The notes under the pieces are model-generated. The model was not told the DNA's origin. It worked only from the letters and a program-made list of their open reading frames with translations, and did not search any database. Positions 1-5,762 of a stretch of DNA of 5,762 nucleotides are shown one piece after another (the first letter of the stretch is position 1; every line of letters begins with the position of its first letter). The DNA lies in the NCBI GenBank assembly GCA_947464705.1, contig CANHYD010000162.1, positions 1 to 5,762 of the forward strand, read 5' to 3'. The translations under genes and the position numbers were made by a program. Source of the stretch: Verrucomicrobiota bacterium (GTDB lineage: Bacteria; Verrucomicrobiota; Verrucomicrobiia; Limisphaerales; UBA9464).

Positions 1-227
1 GTCATGCCGGCGTGGTCTTTGCGGCCATCTTGTTGACCTTGCTGCCGGAGGGTCTTCGCGAATTGGGCAGTCGCTCGGTGCCCAATCCTTTTGGAGGAGC
101 GGCCTGGTCGCTCGAGTGGATCAAGGACATGCGGATGATCCTCTACTCCCTACTGCTCATTCTGCTGATGCTGCTGCGGCCGCAGGGATTGTTCCATCGG
201 AGTGAACGCCGGAGGCGAGGCGCATGA
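1..227 (+). CDS. livM: Branched-chain amino acid ABC transporter permease LivM, C-terminal end (5' truncated)
   Basis: This is the last 74 codons of an inner-membrane permease of the Liv/HAAT family, which with LivH forms the channel for leucine, isoleucine, valine or related amino acids. The reading frame is open from the window edge (first full codon at base 3), so the true start lies upstream; the ATG-like or GTG codons near base 12 are internal. Visible are the family's penultimate hydrophobic stretch ending in LLTLLPEGLREL, a last membrane helix (MILYSLLLILLMLL) and the characteristic RPQGLF close, followed by a basic cytoplasmic tail (RSERRRRGA). Between LREL and DMRM there is a segment of about 20 residues (bases 66-125) that is absent from E. 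coli LivM as I recall it. The stop codon overlaps the livG start (ATGA), which implies translational coupling. Identification rests on the tail motif and on the livG-livF neighbours. Confidence 0.87.
   Translation, partial: HAGVVFAAILLTLLPEGLRELGSRSVPNPFGGAAWSLEWIKDMRMILYSLLLILLMLLRPQGLFHRSERRRRGA
211..215 (+). promoter_or_regulatory. Ribosome binding site of livG
   Basis: GGAGG lies inside the end of livM, 8 bases before the livG ATG at 224. It is the only textbook Shine-Dalgarno in the window and supports that start, together with the ATGA stop/start overlap. Confidence 0.75.
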
Positions 228-988
228 GTGATTCCTTGCTGCAACTAACCGACGTGACCATTCGCTTTGGCGGCCTGACGGCCGTTTCTTCGGTCACGGT
301 CGATGTCCGGGAAGGGGAGTTGGCCGGACTCATCGGTCCCAACGGGGCCGGCAAGACCACCCTCTTCAACCTGATCACCGGCGTGTATCAGCCCACCGAA
401 GGGCGCATCGAGTTTGCGGGCACGGGCACCGCGGGAGCCAAGCCCTTTCATCTGACCGAGCGGGGGATCGCCCGGACCTTCCAGAACATCCGCCTCTTCC
501 CCAGCTTGTCGGTCTCCGACAACGTCCGAGTGGCCTTTCACCGTCACCTGGAGCATCGGACCTGGCAGTCTTGGCTGCGCGGTGGAGGCTTCCACGCGGA
601 GGAGGCCGAATTGCGGGAACGCACCCGTGAGTTGCTGAGCCTTTTCAACTTGGAGCGAGTCCAGGAGGCCCCGGCCAAAAGCCTTTCCTATGGCGATCAG
701 CGGCGCCTGGAAATCGTTCGCGCGCTGGCCACGGGGCCGAGGTTGCTCCTGCTCGATGAACCGGCCGCCGGCATGAATCCGTCCGAGAAAGACGAGTTGA
801 TGCGGCTGATCCGCTTCGTCCGGGACCGCTTCCGCTTGGCCGTGCTGCTCGTGGAGCATGACATGAAGGTGGTCATGGGCATTTGTGAGCGCATCCATGT
901 TTTGGAATACGGGCGCAAGATTGCCGAGGGGTCGCCCGAAGAAATCCGCGCCGACCCCAAGGTCATCGCCGCCTACCTGGGAGACTAG
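224..988 (+). CDS. livG: Branched-chain amino acid ABC transporter ATP-binding protein LivG
   Basis: This 254-residue cytoplasmic ATPase is one of the two nucleotide-binding subunits that power the LivHM permease. ABC landmarks are complete: Walker A GPNGAGKTT at 38-46, Q-loop glutamine at 87 in the LivG-typical stretch GIARTFQNIRLF, signature LSYGD at 154-158 followed by QRRLEIVRAL, Walker B LLLLDEP at 174-180 with catalytic Glu179, and the switch histidine at 212 in VEHDM. Length matches E. coli LivG (about 255). The GIARTFQNIRLF and AAGMNP stretches favour LivG over the urea paralogue UrtD. The ATG overlaps the livM stop by four bases and has a good GGAGG, so the start is well supported. 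The conserved end AAYLGD is present, so the protein is intact. It is presumably co-transcribed with livM and livF; the operon promoter is outside the window. Confidence 0.96.
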   Translation: MSDSLLQLTDVTIRFGGLTAVSSVTVDVREGELAGLIGPNGAGKTTLFNLITGVYQPTEGRIEFAGTGTAGAKPFHLTERGIARTFQNIRLFPSLSVSDNVRVAFHRHLEHRTWQSWLRGGGFHAEEAELRERTRELLSLFNLERVQEAPAKSLSYGDQRRLEIVRALATGPRLLLLDEPAAGMNPSEKDELMRLIRFVRDRFRLAVLLVEHDMKVVMGICERIHVLEYGRKIAEGSPEEIRADPKVIAAYLGD

Positions 989-1016
989 ATAAACGTCAAA
1001 CCTTGCCGTTCTCGCC

Positions 1017-1724
1017 GTGCTAGAAGTCCACAATCTGAGCGTTCAATACGGTTCCATCACCGCGCTTCACGGCATCTCATTGAGCGTGCCGGCCCAGGGC
1101 ATTGTGACCCTCATCGGCGGCAATGGCGCAGGCAAGACCACCACGCTCCGGGCCATTTCCGGCATGGTGAAGCCGACCTCGGGCCGGATCCTCTTCGACG
1201 GTCAGGACATCACGGGGTTGGCTCCGCATGAGATCGTTCGCCGGGGCCTGGCCCATTCGCCGGAAGGGCGACTGGTCTTTGCCAACCTGACGGTGATGGA
1301 GAACCTCCGGATGGGGGCCTATTTGCAGCGGGATGCCCGGTGGATCGCCTCGGAGCTCGACCATGTCTTCGGCATGTTTCCGCGGCTTCAAGAGCGCCGC
1401 GAACAGCAGGCCGGCACTCTTTCTGGGGGAGAGCAACAAATGCTCGCCATCGGCCGTGCGCTGATGAGCCGTCCCCGGTTTCTGATGCTCGACGAGCCGT
1501 CCTTGGGCATCGCCCCGCTGTTGGTGAAGGAGATTTTCGCCCGGTTGGTCGAACTCAACCGCGAACGATCGCTACCCATCCTGCTGGTCGAGCAGAACGC
1601 CCACTTGGCACTGGAAGTCAGCACCCATGGCTATGTCTTGGAGACGGGGCGTGTTCTGTTGTCCGACCGTTCGTCCGTCTTGCGTGATAGCCCTGAAGTA
1701 CGCAGCGCTTACCTGGGCGGCTAG
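1017..1724 (+). CDS. livF: Branched-chain amino acid ABC transporter ATP-binding protein LivF
   Basis: This 235-residue ATPase is the second nucleotide-binding subunit of the Liv importer and would pair with LivG. Walker A GGNGAGKTT is at 34-42, the signature LSGGEQQMLAIGRAL at 135-149, Walker B FLMLDEP at 155-161 with Glu160, then SLGIAPLLV. As in E. coli LivF, the Q-loop position carries SPEGR (Glu83) and the usual switch histidine is replaced in VEQNA (Gln193); these are family traits, not damage. The C-terminus RSAYLGG is identical to the E. coli ending as I recall it. The start is a GTG at 1017: an in-frame TAA at 990-992 precedes it, no other start codon lies between, and translation gives the usual LivF opening LEVHNL. 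There is no Shine-Dalgarno before it. The gene follows livG by 28 bases and is the last gene of the operon. Confidence 0.96.
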   Translation: MLEVHNLSVQYGSITALHGISLSVPAQGIVTLIGGNGAGKTTTLRAISGMVKPTSGRILFDGQDITGLAPHEIVRRGLAHSPEGRLVFANLTVMENLRMGAYLQRDARWIASELDHVFGMFPRLQERREQQAGTLSGGEQQMLAIGRALMSRPRFLMLDEPSLGIAPLLVKEIFARLVELNRERSLPILLVEQNAHLALEVSTHGYVLETGRVLLSDRSSVLRDSPEVRSAYLGG

Positions 1725-1783
1725 AGTCCTCTCCTTCAGGTCGAAGATTCGCCTCCTGGTCCACGTTGGGGATTTTTGGCCCA

Positions 1784-1842
1784 TTGACGACTCGGGTGAC
1801 TGAGACTCTTTGTTTACGTTTGTAAATTTCAGGTGAAACCTG
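1784..1842 (+). promoter_or_regulatory. Possible promoter/operator region upstream of the quinohemoprotein gene
   Basis: The 146-base gap between livF and the next gene contains the only clearly AT-rich patch nearby (about 1807-1830). A weak sigma70-like pair can be drawn, GTGACT (1796-1801) and TGTAAA (1821-1826), with a 19-base spacer, each matching consensus at four of six positions; a TTGACG at 1784-1789 has no good partner. Two adjacent perfect short inverted repeats overlap the patch: TTTAC-GTTT-GTAAA (1813-1826) and CAGGT-GAA-ACCTG (1830-1842). Together they look like a regulated promoter, but each piece is short enough to arise by chance. I see no rho-independent terminator for livF in 1725-1783, only a T5 run at 1773-1777 without a stem. 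Confidence 0.27.
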
Positions 1843-1870
1843 CGGTGCCCTGGCGGCGTCTACGGGGATA

Positions 1871-4534
1871 ATGGGGGATATCCCGAGAGCGTTTTTCCGA
1901 GGTGGGCGATGCTGGCGATTGCCGATTCTGGCGGTCCTGTGGACTTGTCTCTGGACGACTCTGCCCCCCCTGCGAGCTCTCGATCGGAAGTTCTGGGATG
2001 GAGGCACGGTGCCTCGCAATCCGGTTCGAGGATCCTGGTCGCTGGAAGATGCGTTCCCCACTGTGGGTCTTCTACCGGGGACTTTGGGTTTTGCCGTCCC
2101 GCCGGGAGAAACCCAACGGATCATTCTCGTGGGCATGGGAGGCTTGGCTTACGAAGTGTCCCTGTCCGACAAACCATCCCGTCGGTTGTTCTTGGACCTC
2201 TCAGAGCGTGTCTTCTTCGAACAGGAGGCGGGCCTTTTAGGAATGGCCTTCCATCCGAGGTTTCAAACCAATGGGTGGGTCTTCGTCTATTACTCTTCCA
2301 AGGAAGGGGCCGGTGGTTTGATTCAGTCTTTCAATCGACTCTCCCGCTTCACTGTTCCACCCGGGGGTGACGGACGTCCGGATCCGGCCTCCGAGGTGGT
2401 CTTGTTCCATCAGGAAGATCCAGGGCCCAATCACAACGCCGGTTGTTTGGCCTTCGGCCCCGATGGGTATCTGTACCTGTCGGTGGGAGATGGTAGCTTG
2501 GGTTCCGATCGAGTGACCCAGCGGCTGGATGCAGGATTCTTTGGGGGGATCCTCCGTCTGGATGTGGATCGCAAACCGGGGAACCTTCCGCCGAATCCGG
2601 GCTTTGGCGTCAATCCCGACGCCTATTTCGTGCCTGCCGACAATCCGTTTGTCGGAGCTCTTCAGTACGGCGTTGGGGATCGGGTGATTTGGAAGGGTGG
2701 CAATCCTCAATCCTTGCGCACCGAATTTTATGCGTTGGGGATGCGAAACCCCTGGCAGTTCAGCTTCGATCCCAAGACCGGTGACTTCTGGTGCAACGAT
2801 GTTGGCTATGGCTCGCGTGAAGAGGTCAATCGGATCCGCCGCGGGGCCAACTACGGCTGGCCTTGGTGGGAAGGGACCCTGGCTACCACCGATCCGGAGG
2901 TCGCAGGCACTGCCTTGCCCGAGTTCGAGTACTCCCATTTTTCCGGTCGCACGGCCATCACCGGAAGCCATTTCTACCGGGGCTCGTTCTATCCGGAGCT
3001 CGATGGCGCCTATTTGTTCGCCGATTGGTCTGGAGACATCGCCGTGCTGCGTCCCGGCGAACCGGGCAAATCCGACACGGCGGAGGTCACCTGGATCGCC
3101 AACCAGCCCGGCGTGGTGGCCTTTGGCGCGGATCCCCGGGATGGCTCGCTGCTGCTGACTTCCGGTTCAGGACGTATTTACCGACTGGTTTACCGTCCGG
3201 TAGCGGGAGAGGTCTGGCCCAAGAAGTTGTCTGAGACCGGGCTCTTCGAACACGTGCCTTCGCTCACCCCACGGCCGGGTTTGGTGCCCTACGAAATCAA
3301 CGCCCCTTTCTGGTCCGACCATGCCATCAAGCGGCGATGGTTTGCGCTGCCGGGCGAGGACTCCACCATGACCTTTCGCCGCGACGGAGCCTGGACCTTC
3401 CCGGCCGGTACGGTTTGGGTGAAGCACTTTGAGCGTCCTTACTACCGTCCGAGCACCCTGCTGTTTCCCATGGAGACTCGGATCCTGGTTCAGACGACCA
3501 ACGGGGTTTCTGGAGCGAGCTACCGATGGAACGATGCGGGAAACGATGCGGATCTGGTTCCGGACGAAGGAGCCAACGCGACATTTTATGCGTGGACCCC
3601 GACCCAGTTGGTCACCCAGAACTGGCGTTTTCCGGGTCGCAGTGAGTGCCTGTCCTGCCACACCTCGGCCAATGGCGGACCCGCGGGTTTCAATACCGCC
3701 CAACTCAACCGACGAACCCGCGAGGGGGTGACCATCGTTTCTCAACTCGATGCCTGGTCGGCGGCCGGCTACTTCTCGGAGCCCTTGGTCCGGACCCACC
3801 AGATGCCTGCACTGGTGTCCCCGACCGATGAGACCCAGACCTTGGAGCACCGGGTTCGCGCCTATCTGGACTCCAACTGCGCCTCGTGTCATCAGCCCGG
3901 GGGGCTGACCCGCACGCCTTGGGATGCCCGCATCGGCACGGCTCTGGATCAGATGGGGTTGATTGGGGTCCGCTCTTCGTTATCCAGCATGGGGCTGGGC
4001 GAGTTTCGCATCGCCCCAGGGCATCCCGAGAATTCCTCCCTCTTCCTCAGAATTTCTACGTTGGGAGCGTTTCATATGCCTCCCTTGGGCGCGTCGGAGT
4101 TGGACACGGGTGCCGTGGAGCTAATCCGGCGTTGGATCATCGAGGACTTGCCTCGGCGGCAGGGCTACGATCAGTGGGCGGCTCAGTGGTTGCCGGAGCC
4201 CTGGGAGTCCCTGCGGTCGCAGGCCCTGGATGCGGACGGTGACGGGCTCGACAACTTCACCGAGTACCTTCTGAAGGAGGGCCCATTGACTCCACAGCGC
4301 CAGTGGAAACCGGTGATTCGCCGCGAGGGTTCCCGGTTCTTCCTGCGATTCAATCGATGGGCCGGCCGGCGCTTCGAAGTGCAGTGGGCTTCCGACCTCA
4401 CGCCTGCCGGTCGTTGGAGCCGCTTGGAGGTCGAAGAGAACGACCCCCGAGCGAAGTCGTCGGACAGCGAGGCTTCCATCCCGTTGCCCGACGGGCCGAC
4501 CCGGTTTTACCGGGTGATCGTTGCGGGCGAATGA
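1871..4534 (+). CDS. Exported PQQ-type sugar dehydrogenase fused to a diheme cytochrome c region (putative quinohemoprotein)
   Basis: This 887-residue exported fusion protein is predicted to oxidise a sugar or alcohol-like substrate with PQQ and hand electrons to its own c-type hemes, outside the cytoplasm. Residues 1-36 look like a Sec signal: basic start, hydrophobic core LPILAVLWTCLW, possible cut after LRA. Residues about 70-440 are a glucose/sorbosone dehydrogenase beta-propeller, with GLLGMAFHPRF (121-131), NHNAGCLAFGPDG (187-199, His188 at the catalytic-base position of soluble glucose dehydrogenases), GMRNPWQFSFDP (290-301, Arg292) and ANYGWPWWEG (326-335). Residues about 448-760 match the TIGR03806 type region: GLFEHVPSLTPRPGLVPYE, NAPFWSD, two CxxCH heme sites (CLSCH 593-597, CASCH 670-674) and a likely heme-ligand Met736 in HMPPLG. 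Residues 787-798 (DADGDGLDNFTE) form an EF-hand-like calcium loop, and about 811-887 form a small beta-rich tail ending RFYRVIV. The ATG at 1871 has only a weak GGGG four bases upstream; TTG at 1919 after GAGGTGGG would still leave a signal core. The substrate is unknown. Confidence 0.9.
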   Translation: MGDIPRAFFRGGRCWRLPILAVLWTCLWTTLPPLRALDRKFWDGGTVPRNPVRGSWSLEDAFPTVGLLPGTLGFAVPPGETQRIILVGMGGLAYEVSLSDKPSRRLFLDLSERVFFEQEAGLLGMAFHPRFQTNGWVFVYYSSKEGAGGLIQSFNRLSRFTVPPGGDGRPDPASEVVLFHQEDPGPNHNAGCLAFGPDGYLYLSVGDGSLGSDRVTQRLDAGFFGGILRLDVDRKPGNLPPNPGFGVNPDAYFVPADNPFVGALQYGVGDRVIWKGGNPQSLRTEFYALGMRNPWQFSFDPKTGDFWCNDVGYGSREEVNRIRRGANYGWPWWEGTLATTDPEVAGTALPEFEYSHFSGRTAITGSHFYRGSFYPELDGAYLFADWSGDIAVLRPGEPGKSDTAEVTWIANQPGVVAFGADPRDGSLLLTSGSGRIYRLVYRPVAGEVWPKKLSETGLFEHVPSLTPRPGLVPYEINAPFWSDHAIKRRWFALPGEDSTMTFRRDGAWTFPAGTVWVKHFERPYYRPSTLLFPMETRILVQTTNGVSGASYRWNDAGNDADLVPDEGANATFYAWTPTQLVTQNWRFPGRSECLSCHTSANGGPAGFNTAQLNRRTREGVTIVSQLDAWSAAGYFSEPLVRTHQMPALVSPTDETQTLEHRVRAYLDSNCASCHQPGGLTRTPWDARIGTALDQMGLIGVRSSLSSMGLGEFRIAPGHPENSSLFLRISTLGAFHMPPLGASELDTGAVELIRRWIIEDLPRRQGYDQWAAQWLPEPWESLRSQALDADGDGLDNFTEYLLKEGPLTPQRQWKPVIRREGSRFFLRFNRWAGRRFEVQWASDLTPAGRWSRLEVEENDPRAKSSDSEASIPLPDGPTRFYRVIVAGE
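3647..3661 (+). other. First c-type heme attachment site (CLSCH)
   Basis: These codons encode Cys593, Cys596 and His597 of the fusion protein, in the context RSECLSCHTSANGG. The CxxCH pattern covalently binds heme c after export. The surrounding RFPGRSECLSCHT and the following GFNTAQLNR are typical of the TIGR03806 region. Confidence 0.85.
3878..3892 (+). other. Second c-type heme attachment site (CASCH)
   Basis: These codons encode Cys670, Cys673 and His674, in the context RAYLDSNCASCHQPGG. This is a classic cytochrome c start. The HMPPLG stretch about 60 residues later offers Met736 as the distal axial ligand. Confidence 0.88.
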
Positions 4535-4609
4535 CTCATTCCGGCGGAGGGCTGTGGGATCCATTGACCCCCATCGGTCCTTTGGAGCAAAGTCCAGATA
4601 AGCCTTCCA

Positions 4610-5389
4610 ATGACTCCTCGCCGGAATTCTGCCCCACGATCGACCGCCTTCACGCTCATTGAGCTGCTGGTGGTCATCGCCATCATCGCCATCTTGGCGG
4701 GCATGCTGTTGCCGGCGCTGGCCAAGGCCCGATCATCGGCCATCAAGGCCTTGTGCAGCAGCAACCAGCGGCAATGGGGCATCGCGGTGAATCTCTACGC
4801 CAACGACAACGAGGACCGATTCCCGGACAATACCGATGGCACCGGCCTGAGTTGGCTCGGGGCCAGCGCCCGCAGCTTCACCGACAAGTACCTGATGAAG
4901 AATGCGGCTCCGAGGTCGCGGAACGACCGCAAGGCGGCCAATCATGTACTCTTCTGTCCAACCGACGAATGGAATCGACAGGCCGACGCCTGGAGTTATG
5001 GATCGAGCGCGAGACGCCCGGTGTTCATCGGTTATTTTTTCCTGCCGGGCCGTGTGAATGGGGCTTGGGATTATGACTCCGATGGTTTGGGCGACTGGCA
5101 CTACCGCAAGAAGCTCGGCGGAGAGTTCTCCGCGGCCCCCATCCTCATCGATCGCCTCCAAGGCCATGGCGCGCACTCCACCAACCTCCTGAACCCCGGC
5201 ATCAAGTGGATCATGCCCGAGAATGGTCGCCCGACCAAGACGGCCAATCATGCGGGTGCGCGCGGCGTTCCCACCGGGGGCAATTTCCTTTTCGAGGACG
5301 GCCATGTTCAATGGATCCTATCCCGCAACGTGACGCTGGGATCCAGTCAGAGCCAATGGCAGTGCTTCTACGGCATCCGCCTTCCCTGA
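4610..5389 (+). CDS. Prepilin-type N-terminal cleavage/methylation protein (type II secretion pseudopilin-like, late DGH motif)
   Basis: This is a 259-residue pseudopilin-like protein, probably cleaved by a prepilin peptidase and anchored by, or assembled through, its N-terminal helix. A basic leader (residues 1-13, MTPRRNSAPR and STA) precedes FTLIELLVVIAIIAILAGM, with the conserved Glu at +5 (Glu18) if the cut falls between Ala13 and Phe14; Ala replaces the usual Gly at -1. The helix runs into LLPALAKARS, then CSSNQRQWGIAVNLYANDN (49-67), typical of these proteins. LFCPTD is at 114-119. The end carries NHAGARG then NFLFEDGHVQWI (225-236), a relative of the H-X9-DG processing-associated motif, though here the nearest upstream His (214) is 15 residues before the DG. 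It is 75 bases downstream of the quinohemoprotein gene on the same strand and no secretion genes are beside it. No Shine-Dalgarno sits at a normal distance from the ATG (nearest GGAG 22 bases before it). Its cargo or role is unknown. Confidence 0.9.
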   Translation: MTPRRNSAPRSTAFTLIELLVVIAIIAILAGMLLPALAKARSSAIKALCSSNQRQWGIAVNLYANDNEDRFPDNTDGTGLSWLGASARSFTDKYLMKNAAPRSRNDRKAANHVLFCPTDEWNRQADAWSYGSSARRPVFIGYFFLPGRVNGAWDYDSDGLGDWHYRKKLGGEFSAAPILIDRLQGHGAHSTNLLNPGIKWIMPENGRPTKTANHAGARGVPTGGNFLFEDGHVQWILSRNVTLGSSQSQWQCFYGIRLP

Positions 5390-5477
5390 AGCGCCTGGCA
5401 ATCGGGGCCTTGTCCCCGATTCTCCCTCGTGACCGAGGGCGACGAGCAGTCGGTCCTGTGTCTTCGTCGCCTTGGCT
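5390..5477. terminator. Convergent intergenic region with several inverted repeats (possible bidirectional terminator)
   Basis: The 88 bases between two converging stop codons hold a perfect 8-bp stem with a 6-base loop (AATCGGGG 5400-5407, CCCCGATT 5414-5421), a 6-bp stem with a TGAC loop (CCCTCG 5424-5429, CGAGGG 5434-5439) and an 8-bp stem with an 18-base loop (GGCGACGA 5438-5445, TCGTCGCC 5464-5471) that shares two bases with the second. None is followed by a T-tract on either strand, so this is not a textbook rho-independent terminator. Its placement still favours a role in transcript end formation for both genes. Confidence 0.45.
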
Positions 5478-5762
5478 TTACCGTAGGGGCAATCGGTAGC
5501 AAGCGGCCTCGCGGTCATTGCGCACCAACAAGAGGTCGCCCGCCAAGGCGATGGGGTTCCAGGTCTTGTCGCTGAAGACCTTCAAGCGCCCCAGCTCCCC
5601 GGGTCCGTCCGGAGTGGGATGCAACAACACCAACTCGCCGTTCTCGGCCATCAGCAGGTAGAGCTCACCGACCAGCAACCCCTGCCCATGTCCGTGCCGT
5701 CCCTCCTTCCAACGCTGCGAACCGTCCTTCGCGTCCAGACAGGCCAGGATTCCGTCGTCCAA
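5478..5762 (-). CDS. PQQ-like (BamB-type) beta-propeller repeat protein, C-terminal end (5' truncated)
   Basis: This is the last 94 codons of a protein that enters from beyond the right edge of the window on the minus strand. The TTG at the edge reads as an internal leucine rather than a start. Visible are one to two blades of a PQQ_2/BamB-like propeller: LACLDAKDGSQRWKEGRHGH matches the blade pattern LDaktGkxxW, followed by GLLVGELYLLMAENGELVLL and a final NPIALAGDLLLVRNDREAACYRL. That ending (prepare value, location, vRn, CydL) is typical of the long outer-membrane-biogenesis-like propellers found in Verrucomicrobiota and Planctomycetota. Such proteins keep the fold but often not the PQQ-binding residues, so a dehydrogenase activity is not claimed. 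The stop TAA is at 5478-5480, and the gene converges on the pseudopilin gene. Confidence 0.75.
   Translation of the reverse strand: MDDGILACLDAKDGSQRWKEGRHGHGQGLLVGELYLLMAENGELVLLHPTPDGPGELGRLKVFSDKTWNPIALAGDLLLVRNDREAACYRLPLR

Noticed and set aside
683..697. LivG signature reads LSYGD rather than LSGGQ
   Set aside because: LivG proteins normally carry a Y in the third position, and D for Q at the fifth is a variant I know from the family; it is not evidence of lost activity.
245..1033. A 262-codon open frame on the minus strand opposite livG
   Set aside because: It lies almost wholly antisense to a fully conserved ABC ATPase, shows no recognisable domain, and is expected from codon bias in GC-rich DNA.
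1263..1601. LivF lacks the usual Q-loop glutamine and switch histidine (SPEGR and VEQNA instead)
   Set aside because: E. coli LivF has the same VPEGR and VEQNA forms, so this is normal for the family and not a degenerate ATPase.
1618..2136. A 172-codon minus-strand frame spanning the gap between livF and the fusion gene
   Set aside because: It overlaps both flanking genes, is rich in Arg/Pro/Ser without hydrophobic core patterning, and would cover the probable promoter region; no support as a gene.
2237..2971. A 244-codon open frame on the minus strand inside the quinohemoprotein gene
   Set aside because: It is antisense to the conserved propeller domain and its translation has no known motif; it is a shadow frame.
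3167..3892. A 241-codon open frame on the minus strand opposite the cytochrome region
   Set aside because: It is antisense to the CxxCH-containing region, and its arginine- and glycine-rich translation has no domain signal.
4564..4600. TTGACC (4564-4569) as a -35 box for the pseudopilin gene, and the small repeat CTTTG-GAG-CAAAG (4580-4592)
   Set aside because: No acceptable -10 lies 16-18 bases downstream of the TTGACC, and a 5-bp stem is easily found by chance, so neither is called as a feature.
5397..5496. A 9-base direct repeat GGCAATCGG at 5397-5405 and 5488-5496
   Set aside because: It is too short to call an attachment site or target duplication, one copy lies inside coding sequence, and nothing mobile lies between the copies.

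Overview
The window looks like chromosomal DNA of a GC-rich member of the Verrucomicrobiota, most likely a Limisphaerales/Pedosphaera-like bacterium. This is an inference from protein style, not from a marker gene. Three things point that way: a short secretion-type prepilin with a late DGH motif, of the kind that is greatly expanded in Verrucomicrobiota, Planctomycetota and Lentisphaerota; a large exported enzyme ending in an EF-hand-like DADGDG loop plus a small C-terminal beta domain with a closing RFYRV motif; and a PQQ-like propeller gene alongside it. Shine-Dalgarno sequences are missing or weak at three of the four starts visible here, so coding similarity had to decide those starts.

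Region 1 (1-1724, + strand) is the distal end of a branched-chain amino acid (Liv/HAAT) ABC transporter operon, in the usual order: the C-terminus of permease LivM, then ATPase LivG (4-base ATGA overlap), then ATPase LivF (28-base gap, GTG start). LivG and LivF would form the cytoplasmic ATPase pair that drives the LivH/LivM channel. LivK, LivH and most of LivM lie upstream of the window.

Region 2 (1725-4534) starts with a 146-base gap holding an AT-rich patch and two short inverted repeats. It is followed by one 887-residue exported protein, a fusion of a glucose/sorbosone-dehydrogenase-type (PQQ) beta-propeller with a two-heme cytochrome c region of the TIGR03806 (HNE_0200/SO2930-like) type, then an EF-hand-like calcium loop and a small beta-rich tail. 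It looks like a self-contained periplasmic or surface quinohemoprotein, in which substrate oxidation at PQQ could pass electrons to the attached hemes. The substrate cannot be told from sequence.

Region 3 (4535-5762) holds a stand-alone prepilin-like protein on the + strand and, converging on it, the 3' end of a PQQ-like (BamB-type) beta-propeller gene on the - strand. The 88 bases between their stop codons contain several inverted repeats without T-tracts and probably act as the termination zone for both genes.

No RNA gene, CRISPR array, insertion sequence or phage gene was seen. The most unusual item is the PQQ-propeller/diheme fusion protein. I see no clear evidence of an undescribed multi-gene system in this window.
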